The notes beneath the pieces are model-generated. The model was not told the DNA's origin, made no database searches, and saw nothing but the letters and a program-made list of their open reading frames with translations. Both the position numbers and the translations under genes were made by a program. A DNA stretch of 7,475 nt from Beijerinckiaceae bacterium (GTDB lineage Bacteria; Pseudomonadota; Alphaproteobacteria; Rhizobiales; Beijerinckiaceae): contig DAICZI010000071.1 of NCBI GenBank assembly GCA_027311205.1, forward strand, positions 1 to 7,475, written 5' to 3'. Every line of letters begins with the position of its first letter. The stretch's first letter is position 1. Below are positions 1-6,251 of the stretch, piece by piece.

Positions 1-1
1 G

Positions 2-289
2 TTCCAGGACATGGCGGGCCTTTCAGGATTGCAGTCCATCAAGCCATTACATGTGCGTGTGCTAATGGCGCAAGGCGGCAAGGATGAAACAGTGCCCGTC
101 GAGTCTGCACGCAGAGCCTGTTCAATTCTGGCCAAAACCAGGAATGATGTAAGTTATTTCTTTGAGCCGGAAGGTAATCACGGAATGCAAACCCCAGACG
201 GACAATCCGGCTATCGCTTTTTTCGCGCCTTTCGTCATTGGAGCAAGGGTGAGCCCGATACCCATTTGTCCAAAACCTGTCCCTTCTAA
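2..289 (+). CDS. C-terminal part of an alpha/beta hydrolase (prolyl oligopeptidase-like, S9 type)
   Basis: The reading frame is open from the left edge (codon 1 at base 2) to TAA at 287-289, giving 95 visible residues; the true start lies outside the window. The visible part reads as the last strands and helices of an alpha/beta-hydrolase fold. The segment VLMAQGGKDETVP (visible residues 20-32) is the usual strand and loop carrying the catalytic Asp (D28), and EPEGNHGM (56-63) carries the catalytic His (H60). The spacing and the 'P.E...R' helix between them match the S9 peptidase and dienelactone-hydrolase-like group. The nucleophile Ser would be upstream and is not seen, so substrate is unknown; a peptidase or esterase is most likely. 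Base composition is notably lower in GC than the rest of the window (55 of 120 bases at 121-240), which may mean a different origin. It converges with the DUF2244 gene. Confidence 0.75.
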   Translation, partial: FQDMAGLSGLQSIKPLHVRVLMAQGGKDETVPVESARRACSILAKTRNDVSYFFEPEGNHGMQTPDGQSGYRFFRAFRHWSKGEPDTHLSKTCPF

Positions 290-291
290 GC

Positions 292-305
292 CCGGCCCAC
301 GCCGG
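292..305. terminator. Short GC hairpin between convergent genes, weak terminator candidate
   Basis: CCGGC (292-296) and GCCGG (301-305) form a 5-bp stem with a CCAC loop, directly after the stop of the hydrolase fragment and before the stop of the convergent DUF2244 gene. There is no T-run on either strand, so intrinsic termination is only a possibility suggested by position. Confidence 0.2.
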
Positions 306-370
306 AGCACATCAGGGAATTGCTTGAGCGTCAGGCCAACATGGGTGGCAATGGCCTCGATGCTCGTGCC

Positions 371-865
371 CTAGTTGTAGCGGATGCCCCGACGTGCTTC
401 GTGGAGGGCGCGGGAAAAATCTCGCGCGAAATCGGCGCGTTGTGCCGGGCCGAGATCGCCCGCGACCTGAACTTCGCGCCCACGCGAGGCAAAGGCCAGC
501 CGCAGGATACCATATTCCTCGTGTTCCACGCGCGTCAGGCGCACCCATGCGGGGTTGAACTGCCAGGCGCGGCGCTTGCCCTTGGCCGAAACCTTGACAA
601 AATCCAGCGCCAGCGGTGTTAGACGCACATCCTCATAAGACCGCGCCGCCAAAAAATTTGCGCGAAACGCAAGATAGACCAGGAGCACGTCCAGGCCCAT
701 GAAGCCGATCACTGGCCAGGCACCCATCAGCCAGAAAGGCAGGGTCGCGAAGGCCCCAGCGGCCGCTACAAACCACATCAGCCGGTGAAACTGCCGCGCA
801 TTCAGCGAGCGATGAGGGCGCAGCCGCGCCTCATAAAGCGGCTTTGCGACCAGGACTTCGTTCAA
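371..865 (-). CDS. DUF2244 family integral membrane protein
   Basis: A 164-residue protein of the DUF2244 family, whose function is not established. The N-terminal signature YEARLRPHRSL (residues 11-21) and the block GAWPVIGFMGLDVLL (48-62) followed by AFRANF (66-71) are typical of the family. Two membrane helices are visible at about residues 28-47 and 50-68, followed by a roughly 95-residue soluble C-terminal domain predicted on the cytoplasmic side. Length is normal for the family. The start is taken as TTG at 865-863: upstream in frame there is a TGA at 883-881 with no ATG or GTG between, and the first internal Met (residue 30) would remove the conserved N-terminal block. GGACGG about 6-12 bases upstream is a modest ribosome binding site. 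It stops with TAG at 373-371, convergent with the hydrolase gene. There is no obvious operon partner inside the window. Confidence 0.85.
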   Translation of the reverse strand: MNEVLVAKPLYEARLRPHRSLNARQFHRLMWFVAAAGAFATLPFWLMGAWPVIGFMGLDVLLVYLAFRANFLAARSYEDVRLTPLALDFVKVSAKGKRRAWQFNPAWVRLTRVEHEEYGILRLAFASRGREVQVAGDLGPAQRADFARDFSRALHEARRGIRYN

Positions 866-1111
866 GGCATACCGTCCACATCAAACCCAATATTCCGATC
901 ACATCAATGTGCCGCCTTTTAGCGGCAGGATCAAGACGGAACCGGCAAAAATCAGTGCTGACAATTGCCAGCAAATTGCCGTGCCCAGCGCATCATGTCC
1001 TTGACGCCGCCGCCACGACGCGACCACAATCGGTCCAAGCATTCCGCCGACAGGCTCGACGCCAAAGATGCCAAACGCCGGGCGCTCCGGCGATTGCCAG
1101 ACCAACAGTTC
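831..1111 (-). pseudogene. Possible decayed membrane-transporter fragment (MFS-like)
   Basis: This is the main content of the roughly 290-base interval without an intact gene (866-1155). One - strand frame (1105-899) encodes a hydrophobic run (GVEPVGGMLGPIVVASW), then a basic loop (RRRQGH), then a second hydrophobic stretch (LSALIFAGSVLILPL). This hydrophobic-basic-hydrophobic pattern is like adjacent helices of a major-facilitator permease. In a shifted frame just upstream, bases around 1109-1080 read LVGLAIAGAPGV, and in another shifted frame downstream the bases to 831 read IDVIGILGLMWTVCLE. The pieces could be one gene broken by frameshifts. No credible start, ribosome site or full domain exists, and the family assignment is a visual guess. 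The alternative is noncoding DNA with chance open frames. The downstream end overlaps the first codons of the DUF2244 gene. Confidence 0.25.
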
Positions 1112-1122
1112 CTATCTATACC
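1094..1122 (+). promoter_or_regulatory. Sigma-70-like promoter for the acyl-CoA ligase gene
   Basis: TTGCCA (1094-1099) and TATACC (1117-1122) are separated by 17 bases, resembling -35 and -10 boxes, and lie about 34 bases before the start codon at 1156. The -10 region is the most AT-rich patch in this interval. It overlaps a small inverted repeat (1111-1127) that could be an operator. The call is from sequence pattern only. Confidence 0.35.
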
Positions 1123-1127
1123 ATAGG
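1111..1127. promoter_or_regulatory. Inverted repeat over the -10 region, operator candidate
   Basis: CCTAT (1111-1115) and ATAGG (1123-1127) are perfect inverted arms around a 7-base spacer that contains the putative -10 box. A repressor bound here would block RNA polymerase. Fatty-acid-activation genes are often controlled by TetR- or GntR-type regulators, but no regulator gene is present in the window and the arms are short, so chance occurrence is quite possible. Confidence 0.2.
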
Positions 1128-1155
1128 TAAAACAGCAAACCGGGAGTGAGACGCT

Positions 1156-2784
1156 ATGCAAGGACTGATGCAGGAATGGCCGCTGCTGCTCCACAAGATC
1201 ATTGATCACGCTGCCCGTCAGCACTGCGCGCGTGAAGTGGTGACGCGCTCGGTTGAGGGGCCGATCACCCGCACCACTTATGGCGCCATCCGCCAGCGCA
1301 CGCTGCGCGTCGCCAAAATGCTGATCAAGGACGGCATCAAGCTCGGCGACCGGGTGGCGACGCTGGCCTGGAACACCGACAAGCATCTGGAAGTCTGGTA
1401 TGGCATCAGCGGCATGGGGGCCGTGTGCCACACCATCAACCCGCGCCTGTTTCCCGAGCAGATCGCCTGGATCGTCAACCATGCCGAAGACCGGCTCATA
1501 TTTGTCGATCTCACCTTTGTGCCGCTGATGGAAAAGCTTGCGCCGCTGTTGCCCACCGTCGAGCGCTATGTGGTGCTGACCGATGCCGCGCACATGCCGC
1601 AAACCAGCCTCCGCAAGGCCATTGCCTATGAGGAATGGCTGAAGGAGACCGACGAGGATTATGTCTGGCCGGACTTTGACGAGCGCACGGCGGCCGGTCT
1701 CTGCAACACCTCCGGCACCACAGGCAACCCCAAAGGCGTGCTCTATTCACACCGGTCCAACATTTTGCACGCCATGACCGCGACCTCCAGCGATGGCCTG
1801 ATGATCGACCTGCATGACACGGTGCTGCCCGTTGTGCCGCTGTTTCACGCCAATGCCTGGGGGCTGGCTCACGCTGCGCCGATGCGCGGGGCCAAGCTGG
1901 TGATGCCAGGCCCCAAGCTTGATGGCGCGTCGGTTTATGAACTGTTCGAATCGGAAAAAGTCACGATGACGGCGGGCGTCCCCACCGTATGGATGATGCT
2001 GCTTGACCATTTGCGCCGCAACAAGCTGAAATTCTCGACGCTGAAACGGCTGGGCGTCGGCGGCTCGGCTTTCCCCGAGGCGCTGATCCGCGAGTTTGAG
2101 GAAGTCTATGACATTGATGTGCGCCATGCCTGGGGCATGACCGAGATGAGCCCGGTGGGTTCCACCGGCACCATCAAGAGCACGCTCGGCGACCTGACCC
2201 ATGATCAGATCATGGCACTGAAAGCCAAGCAGGGCTGGGCGCTGTTTGGCATCGAGATGAAAATCACCGATGACGAAGGCAAGCAAAAGCCGTGGGACGG
2301 CCACGCCTTCGGACGGCTCAAGGTCAAGGGCTTTGCCGTGGCCTCGGCCTATTACAAGGGCGATGGCGGCAATATCCTTGATGATCAAGGGTTTTTCGAC
2401 ACCGGCGATGTCGCCACCATTGATCCCAACGGCTATATGCAAATCACCGACCGCGCCAAGGATGTCATCAAATCCGGCGGCGAGTGGATTTCCTCGGTCG
2501 ATCTCGAAAACATCGCCATCGGCCATCCCGATGTAGCCGAAGCTGCGGTCATCGGCATCGCCCACCCAAAATGGGACGAGCGTCCGCTGCTGATTGTCGT
2601 GCCCAAGGAAGGCAAAACCCCGCAGCGCGACGACGTGATCAATTACCTTCGCACCCGCACCGCAAAATTCTGGGTGCCCGACGACATGCAACTCATACCC
2701 GAAATCCCTCACACGGCCACCGGCAAGATCAACAAGCTGAAACTGCGCGAGATTTTCAAGGATTACAAGCTGCCGACGGCGTGA
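1156..2784 (+). CDS. Medium/long-chain acyl-CoA ligase, AlkK-like
   Basis: A 542-residue AMP-forming ligase that activates a fatty acid with ATP and CoA to acyl-CoA (via acyl-adenylate) for beta-oxidation or lipid synthesis; probably cytosolic. All adenylate-forming motifs are present. The ATP-binding loop [10 protein letters not shown] is at residues 185-194, WGMTE at 326-330, TGD at 416-418 with the hinge and downstream region [13 protein letters not shown] at 432-444, and the C-terminal catalytic Lys K524 lies in TATGKI (520-525). The N-terminal stretch [19 protein letters not shown] and the 'VDLTFVPL' block are characteristic of the AlkK-like subgroup of medium- and long-chain ligases. 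The start ATG has a good ribosome site (GGGAG at 1142-1146, 9-base gap). Length is full for the family and no key residue is missing. It stands alone, convergent with thrS 37 bases away. Exact chain length or a non-fatty carboxylic substrate cannot be decided from sequence. Confidence 0.92.
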   Translation: MQGLMQEWPLLLHKIIDHAARQHCAREVVTRSVEGPITRTTYGAIRQRTLRVAKMLIKDGIKLGDRVATLAWNTDKHLEVWYGISGMGAVCHTINPRLFPEQIAWIVNHAEDRLIFVDLTFVPLMEKLAPLLPTVERYVVLTDAAHMPQTSLRKAIAYEEWLKETDEDYVWPDFDERTAAGLCNTSGTTGNPKGVLYSHRSNILHAMTATSSDGLMIDLHDTVLPVVPLFHANAWGLAHAAPMRGAKLVMPGPKLDGASVYELFESEKVTMTAGVPTVWMMLLDHLRRNKLKFSTLKRLGVGGSAFPEALIREFEEVYDIDVRHAWGMTEMSPVGSTGTIKSTLGDLTHDQIMALKAKQGWALFGIEMKITDDEGKQKPWDGHAFGRLKVKGFAVASAYYKGDGGNILDDQGFFDTGDVATIDPNGYMQITDRAKDVIKSGGEWISSVDLENIAIGHPDVAEAAVIGIAHPKWDERPLLIVVPKEGKTPQRDDVINYLRTRTAKFWVPDDMQLIPEIPHTATGKINKLKLREIFKDYKLPTA

Positions 2785-2821
2785 ACCCGTTCTCCCCTTG
2801 CGGGATTTGGGCTCTATCGCC

Positions 2822-4789
2822 TCACCGCAGGTCTGGCGGTGTTGCCTCTTCTACCAGCGTATCAAGCGCCGCGTCGAGCGCCAGCACTTCCTGCGCCTGC
2901 GAACCGAGGCGGCGCAGCGAGACCTGACGGGTTTCGGCTTCCTTTTTGCCAACCACAATCAGCACCGGCACTTTGGCCAGCGAATGTTCGCGTACTTTCA
3001 GGTTGATTTTCTCGTTGCGCAGATCAAGCTCCACCCGGAGGCCGCGCTTTTTCGCCAGTTTCACCAGCGCGCGGGCGTAATCATCGGCGTCTTGCGTGAT
3101 GGTGCAGATGACGGCCTGCAAGTGGGCCAGCCATAGCGGCAGGTGTCCGGCATAATTCTCGATCAGAATCCCGATAAACCGCTCCATCGAGCCGCAAATC
3201 GCCCGATGCACCATGACCGGCGTGGTTTTTTCGCTGTTACTGGCGATATAGACGGCACCAAAGCGCTCCGGCAGGTTGAAATCAACCTGCGTCGTGCCGC
3301 ATTGCCAGTCGCGGCCAATGGCATCACGCAGCACATATTCAAATTTCGGGCCGTAAAACGCGCCCTCGCCGGGGTTGAGCGCGGTTTCGACCACGTTGCC
3401 AAAGCGGGCTTTGATTTCGTCCAGCACGCGGCCCATCACCGCCTCGGCATGATCCCACATCGCGTCGGTGCCCACGCGCTTGTCGGGGCGGGTGGACAGC
3501 TTGACGACGATTTTATCAAAGCCGAAATGGCCGTAGACCGAGAGGATCAAATCATTGATCTTCATGCATTCTTCGGCGAGCTGATCCTCAGTGCAGAAAA
3601 TATGGGCGTCATCCTGCGTGAAGGCGCGCACGCGCATCACCCCGTGCATCGCGCCGGAGGGCTCGTAGCGGTGGACGATGCCGAACTCGGCCATGCGCAT
3701 CGGCAACTCGCGGTAGGAGCGCAGCCCGTGCTTGAAAATCTGCACATGGCCGGGGCAGTTCATCGGTTTCAGCGCGAAGACGCGCTGGTCGGCTTCGGGA
3801 TCATCTGGCCGCATGAAGGCGCTTGCCGATTTCACCGCAAACATATTGTCGGCATACCAGCCCCAATGACCGGAGGTCTCCCAGAGCGATTTATCCATCA
3901 CCTGCGGGGCGTTGACCTCGACATAATCATCGGCAAGGCGGCGGCGCATATAGGCCACCAGGGTCTGGAACAGCGTCCAGCCCTTGGGGTGCCAGAAAAT
4001 CGCGCCCGGCGCTTCTTCCTGAAAATGGAACAAATCCATTTCGCGCCCGAGGCGGCGATGGTCGCGGCGCTCGGCCTCCTCCAGCATGTGCACGTAGGCG
4101 TCGAGGTCTTCCTGTTTGGCAAAGGCGGTGGCGTAAATGCGCGACAGCATCGGCTTGCTGGAATCGCCGCGCCAATAGGCACCCGCCACTTTCATCAGCT
4201 TGAAGGCCTGGCCAATCTTGCCGGTGGAGGTCATGTGCGGGCCACGGCAGAGATCAAGCCATTCGCCCTGGCGGTAGATTTTGAGCGACTGGTCGGCGGG
4301 AATGGCGTCGATCAGTTCGACCTTGAAATTTTCGCCCTTCTCGGCAAAAAAAGCCTTGGCCTGATAGCGCGTCCATTCCTCGCGGGTGAAGGGCGCATCG
4401 CGGGCGATGATCTCGCGCATCTTCTTTTCAATGGCGGGAAAATCATCGGGCGTGAACGGCGCATTGCGGGCAAAATCGTAATAAAATCCGTTTTCGATCA
4501 CCGGGCCGATAGTCACTTGCGTGCCGGAATACAGCGTCTGCACCGCCTCCGCCAGCACATGGGCGCAATCATGCCGGATGAGTTCGAGCGCGCGCGGGTC
4601 ATCTCGTGTGATGAATTCGATGGCGGCGTCATGGGTCAGCGGTTGCGAAAGGTCGCTTAACGCGCCATCCAGCACCATGGCAACGCTGCGCTTGGCCAGC
4701 GAGGGCGAGATAGCGCGGGCGACCTCGAGGCCGGTGGTGGCCTCCACCACTTCGCGCCGGTTGCCATCGGGGAAGGTGACATGAATCAT
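2822..4789 (-). CDS. thrS: Threonyl-tRNA synthetase
   Basis: A 655-residue class II synthetase that charges tRNA(Thr) with threonine in the cytosol; essential. Domain order: TGS domain (about 1-62), editing domain (about 65-230) with H73/H77 in HDCAH and C181/H185 in CRGPH, which clears mischarged Ser-tRNA(Thr), class II catalytic core (about 250-545), and anticodon-binding domain (about 555-645). The three zinc ligands that select threonine are present: C345 in MNCPGH, H396 in DDAHIF and H528 in VHRAI. The motif 2 Arg (R374) and motif 3 GSMERF with R537 are also intact. The frame stays open to 4948, but the ATG at 4789-4787 is chosen. It begins the TGS domain in the normal way ([10 protein letters not shown]), has AGAGG six bases upstream, and the 53-residue extension is a low-complexity Arg-rich stretch with only a TTG start. 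It stops with TGA at 2824-2822. The leader contains inverted repeats described separately. Confidence 0.97.
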   Translation of the reverse strand: MIHVTFPDGNRREVVEATTGLEVARAISPSLAKRSVAMVLDGALSDLSQPLTHDAAIEFITRDDPRALELIRHDCAHVLAEAVQTLYSGTQVTIGPVIENGFYYDFARNAPFTPDDFPAIEKKMREIIARDAPFTREEWTRYQAKAFFAEKGENFKVELIDAIPADQSLKIYRQGEWLDLCRGPHMTSTGKIGQAFKLMKVAGAYWRGDSSKPMLSRIYATAFAKQEDLDAYVHMLEEAERRDHRRLGREMDLFHFQEEAPGAIFWHPKGWTLFQTLVAYMRRRLADDYVEVNAPQVMDKSLWETSGHWGWYADNMFAVKSASAFMRPDDPEADQRVFALKPMNCPGHVQIFKHGLRSYRELPMRMAEFGIVHRYEPSGAMHGVMRVRAFTQDDAHIFCTEDQLAEECMKINDLILSVYGHFGFDKIVVKLSTRPDKRVGTDAMWDHAEAVMGRVLDEIKARFGNVVETALNPGEGAFYGPKFEYVLRDAIGRDWQCGTTQVDFNLPERFGAVYIASNSEKTTPVMVHRAICGSMERFIGILIENYAGHLPLWLAHLQAVICTITQDADDYARALVKLAKKRGLRVELDLRNEKINLKVREHSLAKVPVLIVVGKKEAETRQVSLRRLGSQAQEVLALDAALDTLVEEATPPDLR

Positions 4790-4814
4790 TGGGGCCTCTG
4801 GGAAAACGGGCTGG

Positions 4815-4833
4815 GCACCGGTGCGATCGGTGC
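4815..4833 (-). promoter_or_regulatory. Stem-loop in the thrS leader with 7-base loop
   Basis: On the thrS strand GCACCG and CGGTGC form a perfect 6-bp stem around the 7-base loop AUCGCAC, ending 25 bases before the thrS ATG. The overlapping palindrome GCACCGGTGC (4815-4824) offers an alternative fold. Escherichia coli ThrRS represses its own translation by binding anticodon-arm-like leader structures near the start codon. The size and position here are similar, and the second loop base is U as in anticodon loops. The central triplet is CGC, however, not a threonine anticodon (NGU), so the analogy is incomplete. The stem is seen; the role is inferred. Confidence 0.3.
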
Positions 4834-4846
4834 GGGGACGTGCCTT

Positions 4847-4872
4847 GCGCCTAGCACGCGTCCGCGAGGCGC
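4847..4872 (-). promoter_or_regulatory. Second inverted repeat in the thrS leader
   Basis: GCGCCT (4847-4852) and AGGCGC (4867-4872) are perfect 6-base inverted arms with a 14-base spacer that itself holds CGCG repeats. If transcription of thrS starts upstream of this point, the mRNA would carry two consecutive hairpins before the start codon. The GC-rich context makes chance pairing likely. Confidence 0.2.
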
Positions 4873-4896
4873 TCAAGCGCGCGTGAAGCCGACTGG

Positions 4897-4925
4897 TTGA
4901 CTTCCCTCGCGGGCGTGCCCAAAAC
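4897..4925 (+). promoter_or_regulatory. Possible promoter for the DUF1499 locus
   Basis: TTGACT (4897-4902) is a near-consensus -35 box; 17 bases further lies CAAAAC (4920-4925), a weak -10 match of three out of six. It is correctly placed for the GTG start at 4961. It lies in the divergent interval shared with the thrS promoter, which I could not identify. Confidence 0.25.
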
Positions 4926-4960
4926 CGAAGCCTCAAGGTGCCTTTCAAGGACGGATAAAG

Positions 4961-5167
4961 GTGAAAGCTCCCGAATATGATCCAGGCGTGTCGCAGTCGG
5001 CGGTCTGGTCAGCGCGGCTTGGCCTGATCGGCACGCTCATGGCGGCGATGGCGCTGGCTTTATCGGCTGCAAACAGGGTGTCGCCACGGGTGGCGCTGGT
5101 CATTTTGGCCTGCGCGGCTTTGTTTGGGCTTGGCGGGCTGGCATTTGCCTGGCGTGGTGCACGGTAA
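4961..5167 (+). CDS. N-terminal membrane segment of a DUF1499 protein, ended by an in-frame TAA
   Basis: A 68-residue hydrophobic polypeptide with two membrane helices at about residues 17-37 and 43-64, ending FAWRGAR. The GTG start is supported by AAGGA at 4947-4951 with a 9-base gap. Alone it matches no family I recognise. It lies 24 bases upstream of, and in the same frame as, the DUF1499 reading frame at 5192. Many DUF1499 proteins carry several N-terminal membrane helices before the soluble domain. Reading through the TAA at 5165-5167 gives a continuous basic loop (WRGAR-stop-IWLLGKRG) followed by a third helix, just what a single longer protein would show. The most likely view is therefore that this is the 5' part of one gene interrupted by a nonsense codon (or a sequencing error). 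The alternative is a genuine small membrane protein translationally linked to the next frame. Confidence 0.6.
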   Translation: MKAPEYDPGVSQSAVWSARLGLIGTLMAAMALALSAANRVSPRVALVILACAALFGLGGLAFAWRGAR

Positions 5168-5191
5168 ATCTGGCTTCTTGGCAAACGCGGC

Positions 5192-5740
5192 ATGGCACCG
5201 TTGCTGACCGGGCTGCTGTTCGCCTGCTGCCTGCTGGCCGCGCCAGCCTATCTGGGTGTTCAGGCCCTGCGGCTGCCGCTGCTGCATGATGTCGCCACCG
5301 ACACCAGTCACCCGCTGCAATTTTCCGGTGATGGCACGGCTTTGGCAGCGCGGCATGGGCAAACACCAGCCGAACCTACCGCCGATGAGCGGGCGCAGCA
5401 AAGCCTGGCCTATCCCGATGTGCAACCCATCCTGGTGGATGTGACACCCTTGCAAGCCTTTGAACTGGCGCTGCGCGCCGCCAAAGCGCTGCATTGGACG
5501 ATTGTTGCGACGCAAGCCGCCTCAAAGCATGACCCAACCTATCATATTGATGCCACCGACCAGATGCCGCTGCTGCATATGGTCGATGACATCACCATCA
5601 GGGTCGAACCCGAAAATGGCCAGGCGCGGGTAGACATCCGCTCGGTCTCGCGGCTGGGCGGGCCGGATTTCGGGGCCAACGCGAATCGAATTCTAAGATT
5701 CATCAATGAATATCAAACACTTGTCGATAGCCTTGAATAA
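5192..5740 (+). CDS. DUF1499 domain-containing protein (membrane-anchored)
   Basis: A 182-residue protein. Residues 4-25 form a hydrophobic helix that could serve as anchor or uncleaved signal. The motif LHDVATDTSHP (31-41) is the typical entry to the DUF1499 region, and the domain itself spans about 75-172. It contains YPDVQPI (74-80), a VDDITIRVEP strand (131-140) and the conserved VDIRSVSRLGGPDFGANANR (147-166). The domain most likely lies outside the cytoplasmic membrane; its biochemical role is unknown. The ATG at 5192 is the first normal start after the upstream TAA, but has no recognisable Shine-Dalgarno sequence, which suggests either re-initiation after the preceding frame or that this is the 3' part of one disrupted gene. 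It ends with TAA, convergent with the next small gene; a GC-rich hairpin lies between. Confidence 0.75.
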   Translation: MAPLLTGLLFACCLLAAPAYLGVQALRLPLLHDVATDTSHPLQFSGDGTALAARHGQTPAEPTADERAQQSLAYPDVQPILVDVTPLQAFELALRAAKALHWTIVATQAASKHDPTYHIDATDQMPLLHMVDDITIRVEPENGQARVDIRSVSRLGGPDFGANANRILRFINEYQTLVDSLE

Positions 5741-5792
5741 GGGGCAGCTCCAGTCCCCGCAAGCATGAAGCACAGGGGCACTGCCGCAACAT

Positions 5793-5812
5793 CGCGCCGC
5801 ATCAACGGCGCG
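5793..5812. terminator. GC-rich hairpin between convergent genes, possible bidirectional terminator
   Basis: CGCGCCG (5793-5799) and CGGCGCG (5806-5812) form a perfect 7-bp stem with loop CATCAA. It sits between the stop of the DUF1499 frame (5740) and the stop of the convergent small gene (5827). No T-tract follows on either strand, so it is not a classic intrinsic terminator; position and stem strength are the only support. Confidence 0.4.
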
Positions 5813-5826
5813 CCAAAGCCCTGCCT

Positions 5827-6075
5827 TCACTCAAAACACGCGACCCGCCGCAGTTCCGGCCCTGGCGTGGCAATGAGCGGCAGACGCAGGGCGATGTAAT
5901 CGATGGTGAGGCGCGGATTTTGCGTGCCATCAATTACATCCAAAGCGGCGATATAGCCCGAAGGGATATGCATGTTGTGCAAGGCCAGCATGGAGGGTGC
6001 CAGGGCAGGCACCGCAGCGAGCGCTACCCTCGACGTTCCAACAGCAAGAAGCGTGGCGATCAACCTGAAGCGCAT
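5827..6075 (-). CDS. Small predicted secreted protein, unknown family
   Basis: An 82-residue protein I do not recognise. The first 20 residues look like a cleavable signal peptide: basic MRFR, a hydrophobic core (LIATLLAVG), and an ALA cleavage motif at 18-20 before AVPALAP. The mature product would be about 62 residues, exported to the periplasm or beyond, with one Cys (C80) near the C-terminus. It contains alternating polar and apolar segments (YIAALDVIDG, LTIDYIALRLPLI) that could form beta strands. The ATG at 6075-6073 is chosen over more distal in-frame codons because GGGAGG lies 5 bases upstream (6086-6081) and the signal peptide begins exactly there. It appears monocistronic, convergent with DUF1499. 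Coding is supported by the strong ribosome site plus the signal peptide, not by homology. Confidence 0.65.
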   Translation of the reverse strand: MRFRLIATLLAVGTSRVALAAVPALAPSMLALHNMHIPSGYIAALDVIDGTQNPRLTIDYIALRLPLIATPGPELRRVACFE

Positions 6076-6163
6076 CAGAACCTCCCGAGAGCCTGGCTTG
6101 GCGCTCACGCATCTCAACGCACCAGGCCCGCCCGGGTTCCGCACAGGCTGGAACAGGACAGGC

Positions 6164-6180
6164 CTTGCCGTTCAGGCAAG
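6164..6180. repeat. Short perfect hairpin (CTTGCC/GGCAAG)
   Basis: CTTGCC (6164-6169) and GGCAAG (6175-6180) pair around a 5-base loop, in the 176-base interval between the small secreted-protein gene and the esterase gene. It could belong to the 3' end of the esterase transcript or the 5' region of the small gene. No T-tract follows on the - strand. Confidence 0.3.
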
Positions 6181-6208
6181 CAAGAACCGAGAGACCCTGA
6201 CTGCGCGC

Positions 6209-6235
6209 GGTCATGACTGATCACGCTTCATGACC
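6209..6235. repeat. 8-bp perfect inverted repeat downstream of the esterase gene
   Basis: GGTCATGA (6209-6216) and TCATGACC (6228-6235) are perfect inverted arms around an 11-base spacer containing the palindrome TGATCA. It starts 17 bases beyond the stop of the esterase operon. It could be a terminator stem without U-tract, or a dyad operator for the small secreted-protein gene 130-160 bases downstream. The symmetry is clear; the role is open. Confidence 0.35.
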
Positions 6236-6251
6236 TGTGGCGCGATGCGCT

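Noticed and set aside
299..370. Helix-turn-helix-like translation (SIEAIATHVGLTLKQF) on - directly after the DUF2244 stop, in the same frame
   Set aside because: Only about 24 codons with no start or partner domain. The DUF2244 protein already ends where its family normally ends, so readthrough is not needed; probably chance or an unidentifiable remnant.
844..1149. 101-codon open frame on + upstream of the ligase gene
   Set aside because: Arg/Pro/Ala-rich with no domain, overlapping the DUF2244 start and the putative ligase promoter; no convincing ribosome site.
1747..2712. Long open frame on - inside the acyl-CoA ligase gene
   Set aside because: Antisense shadow of a clear AMP-forming ligase with all motifs; no ribosome site or recognisable domain.
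2785..2821. Terminator between the convergent ligase and thrS genes
   Set aside because: Only a 4-bp CCCG/CGGG pairing with an 11-base loop and no T-run; too weak to call.
3143..4660. Long open frame (505 codons) on + inside thrS
   Set aside because: It lies wholly antisense to thrS, whose protein has every catalytic and zinc residue. The frame is open because of the GC-rich codon bias; its His/Gly/Ala-rich translation shows no domain.
4790..4948. 53-residue N-terminal extension of ThrRS
   Set aside because: Arg-rich, not part of the TGS fold, starts only with TTG, and the ATG at 4789 has a proper ribosome site.
4790..4960. T-box riboswitch before thrS
   Set aside because: No T-box consensus, specifier loop or terminator with U-tract is visible; such leaders are also not expected in proteobacteria.
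6076..6144. Longer version of the small secreted protein starting at 6144
   Set aside because: It would place 23 non-hydrophobic residues before the signal peptide and ignore the strong GGGAGG site before the ATG at 6075.
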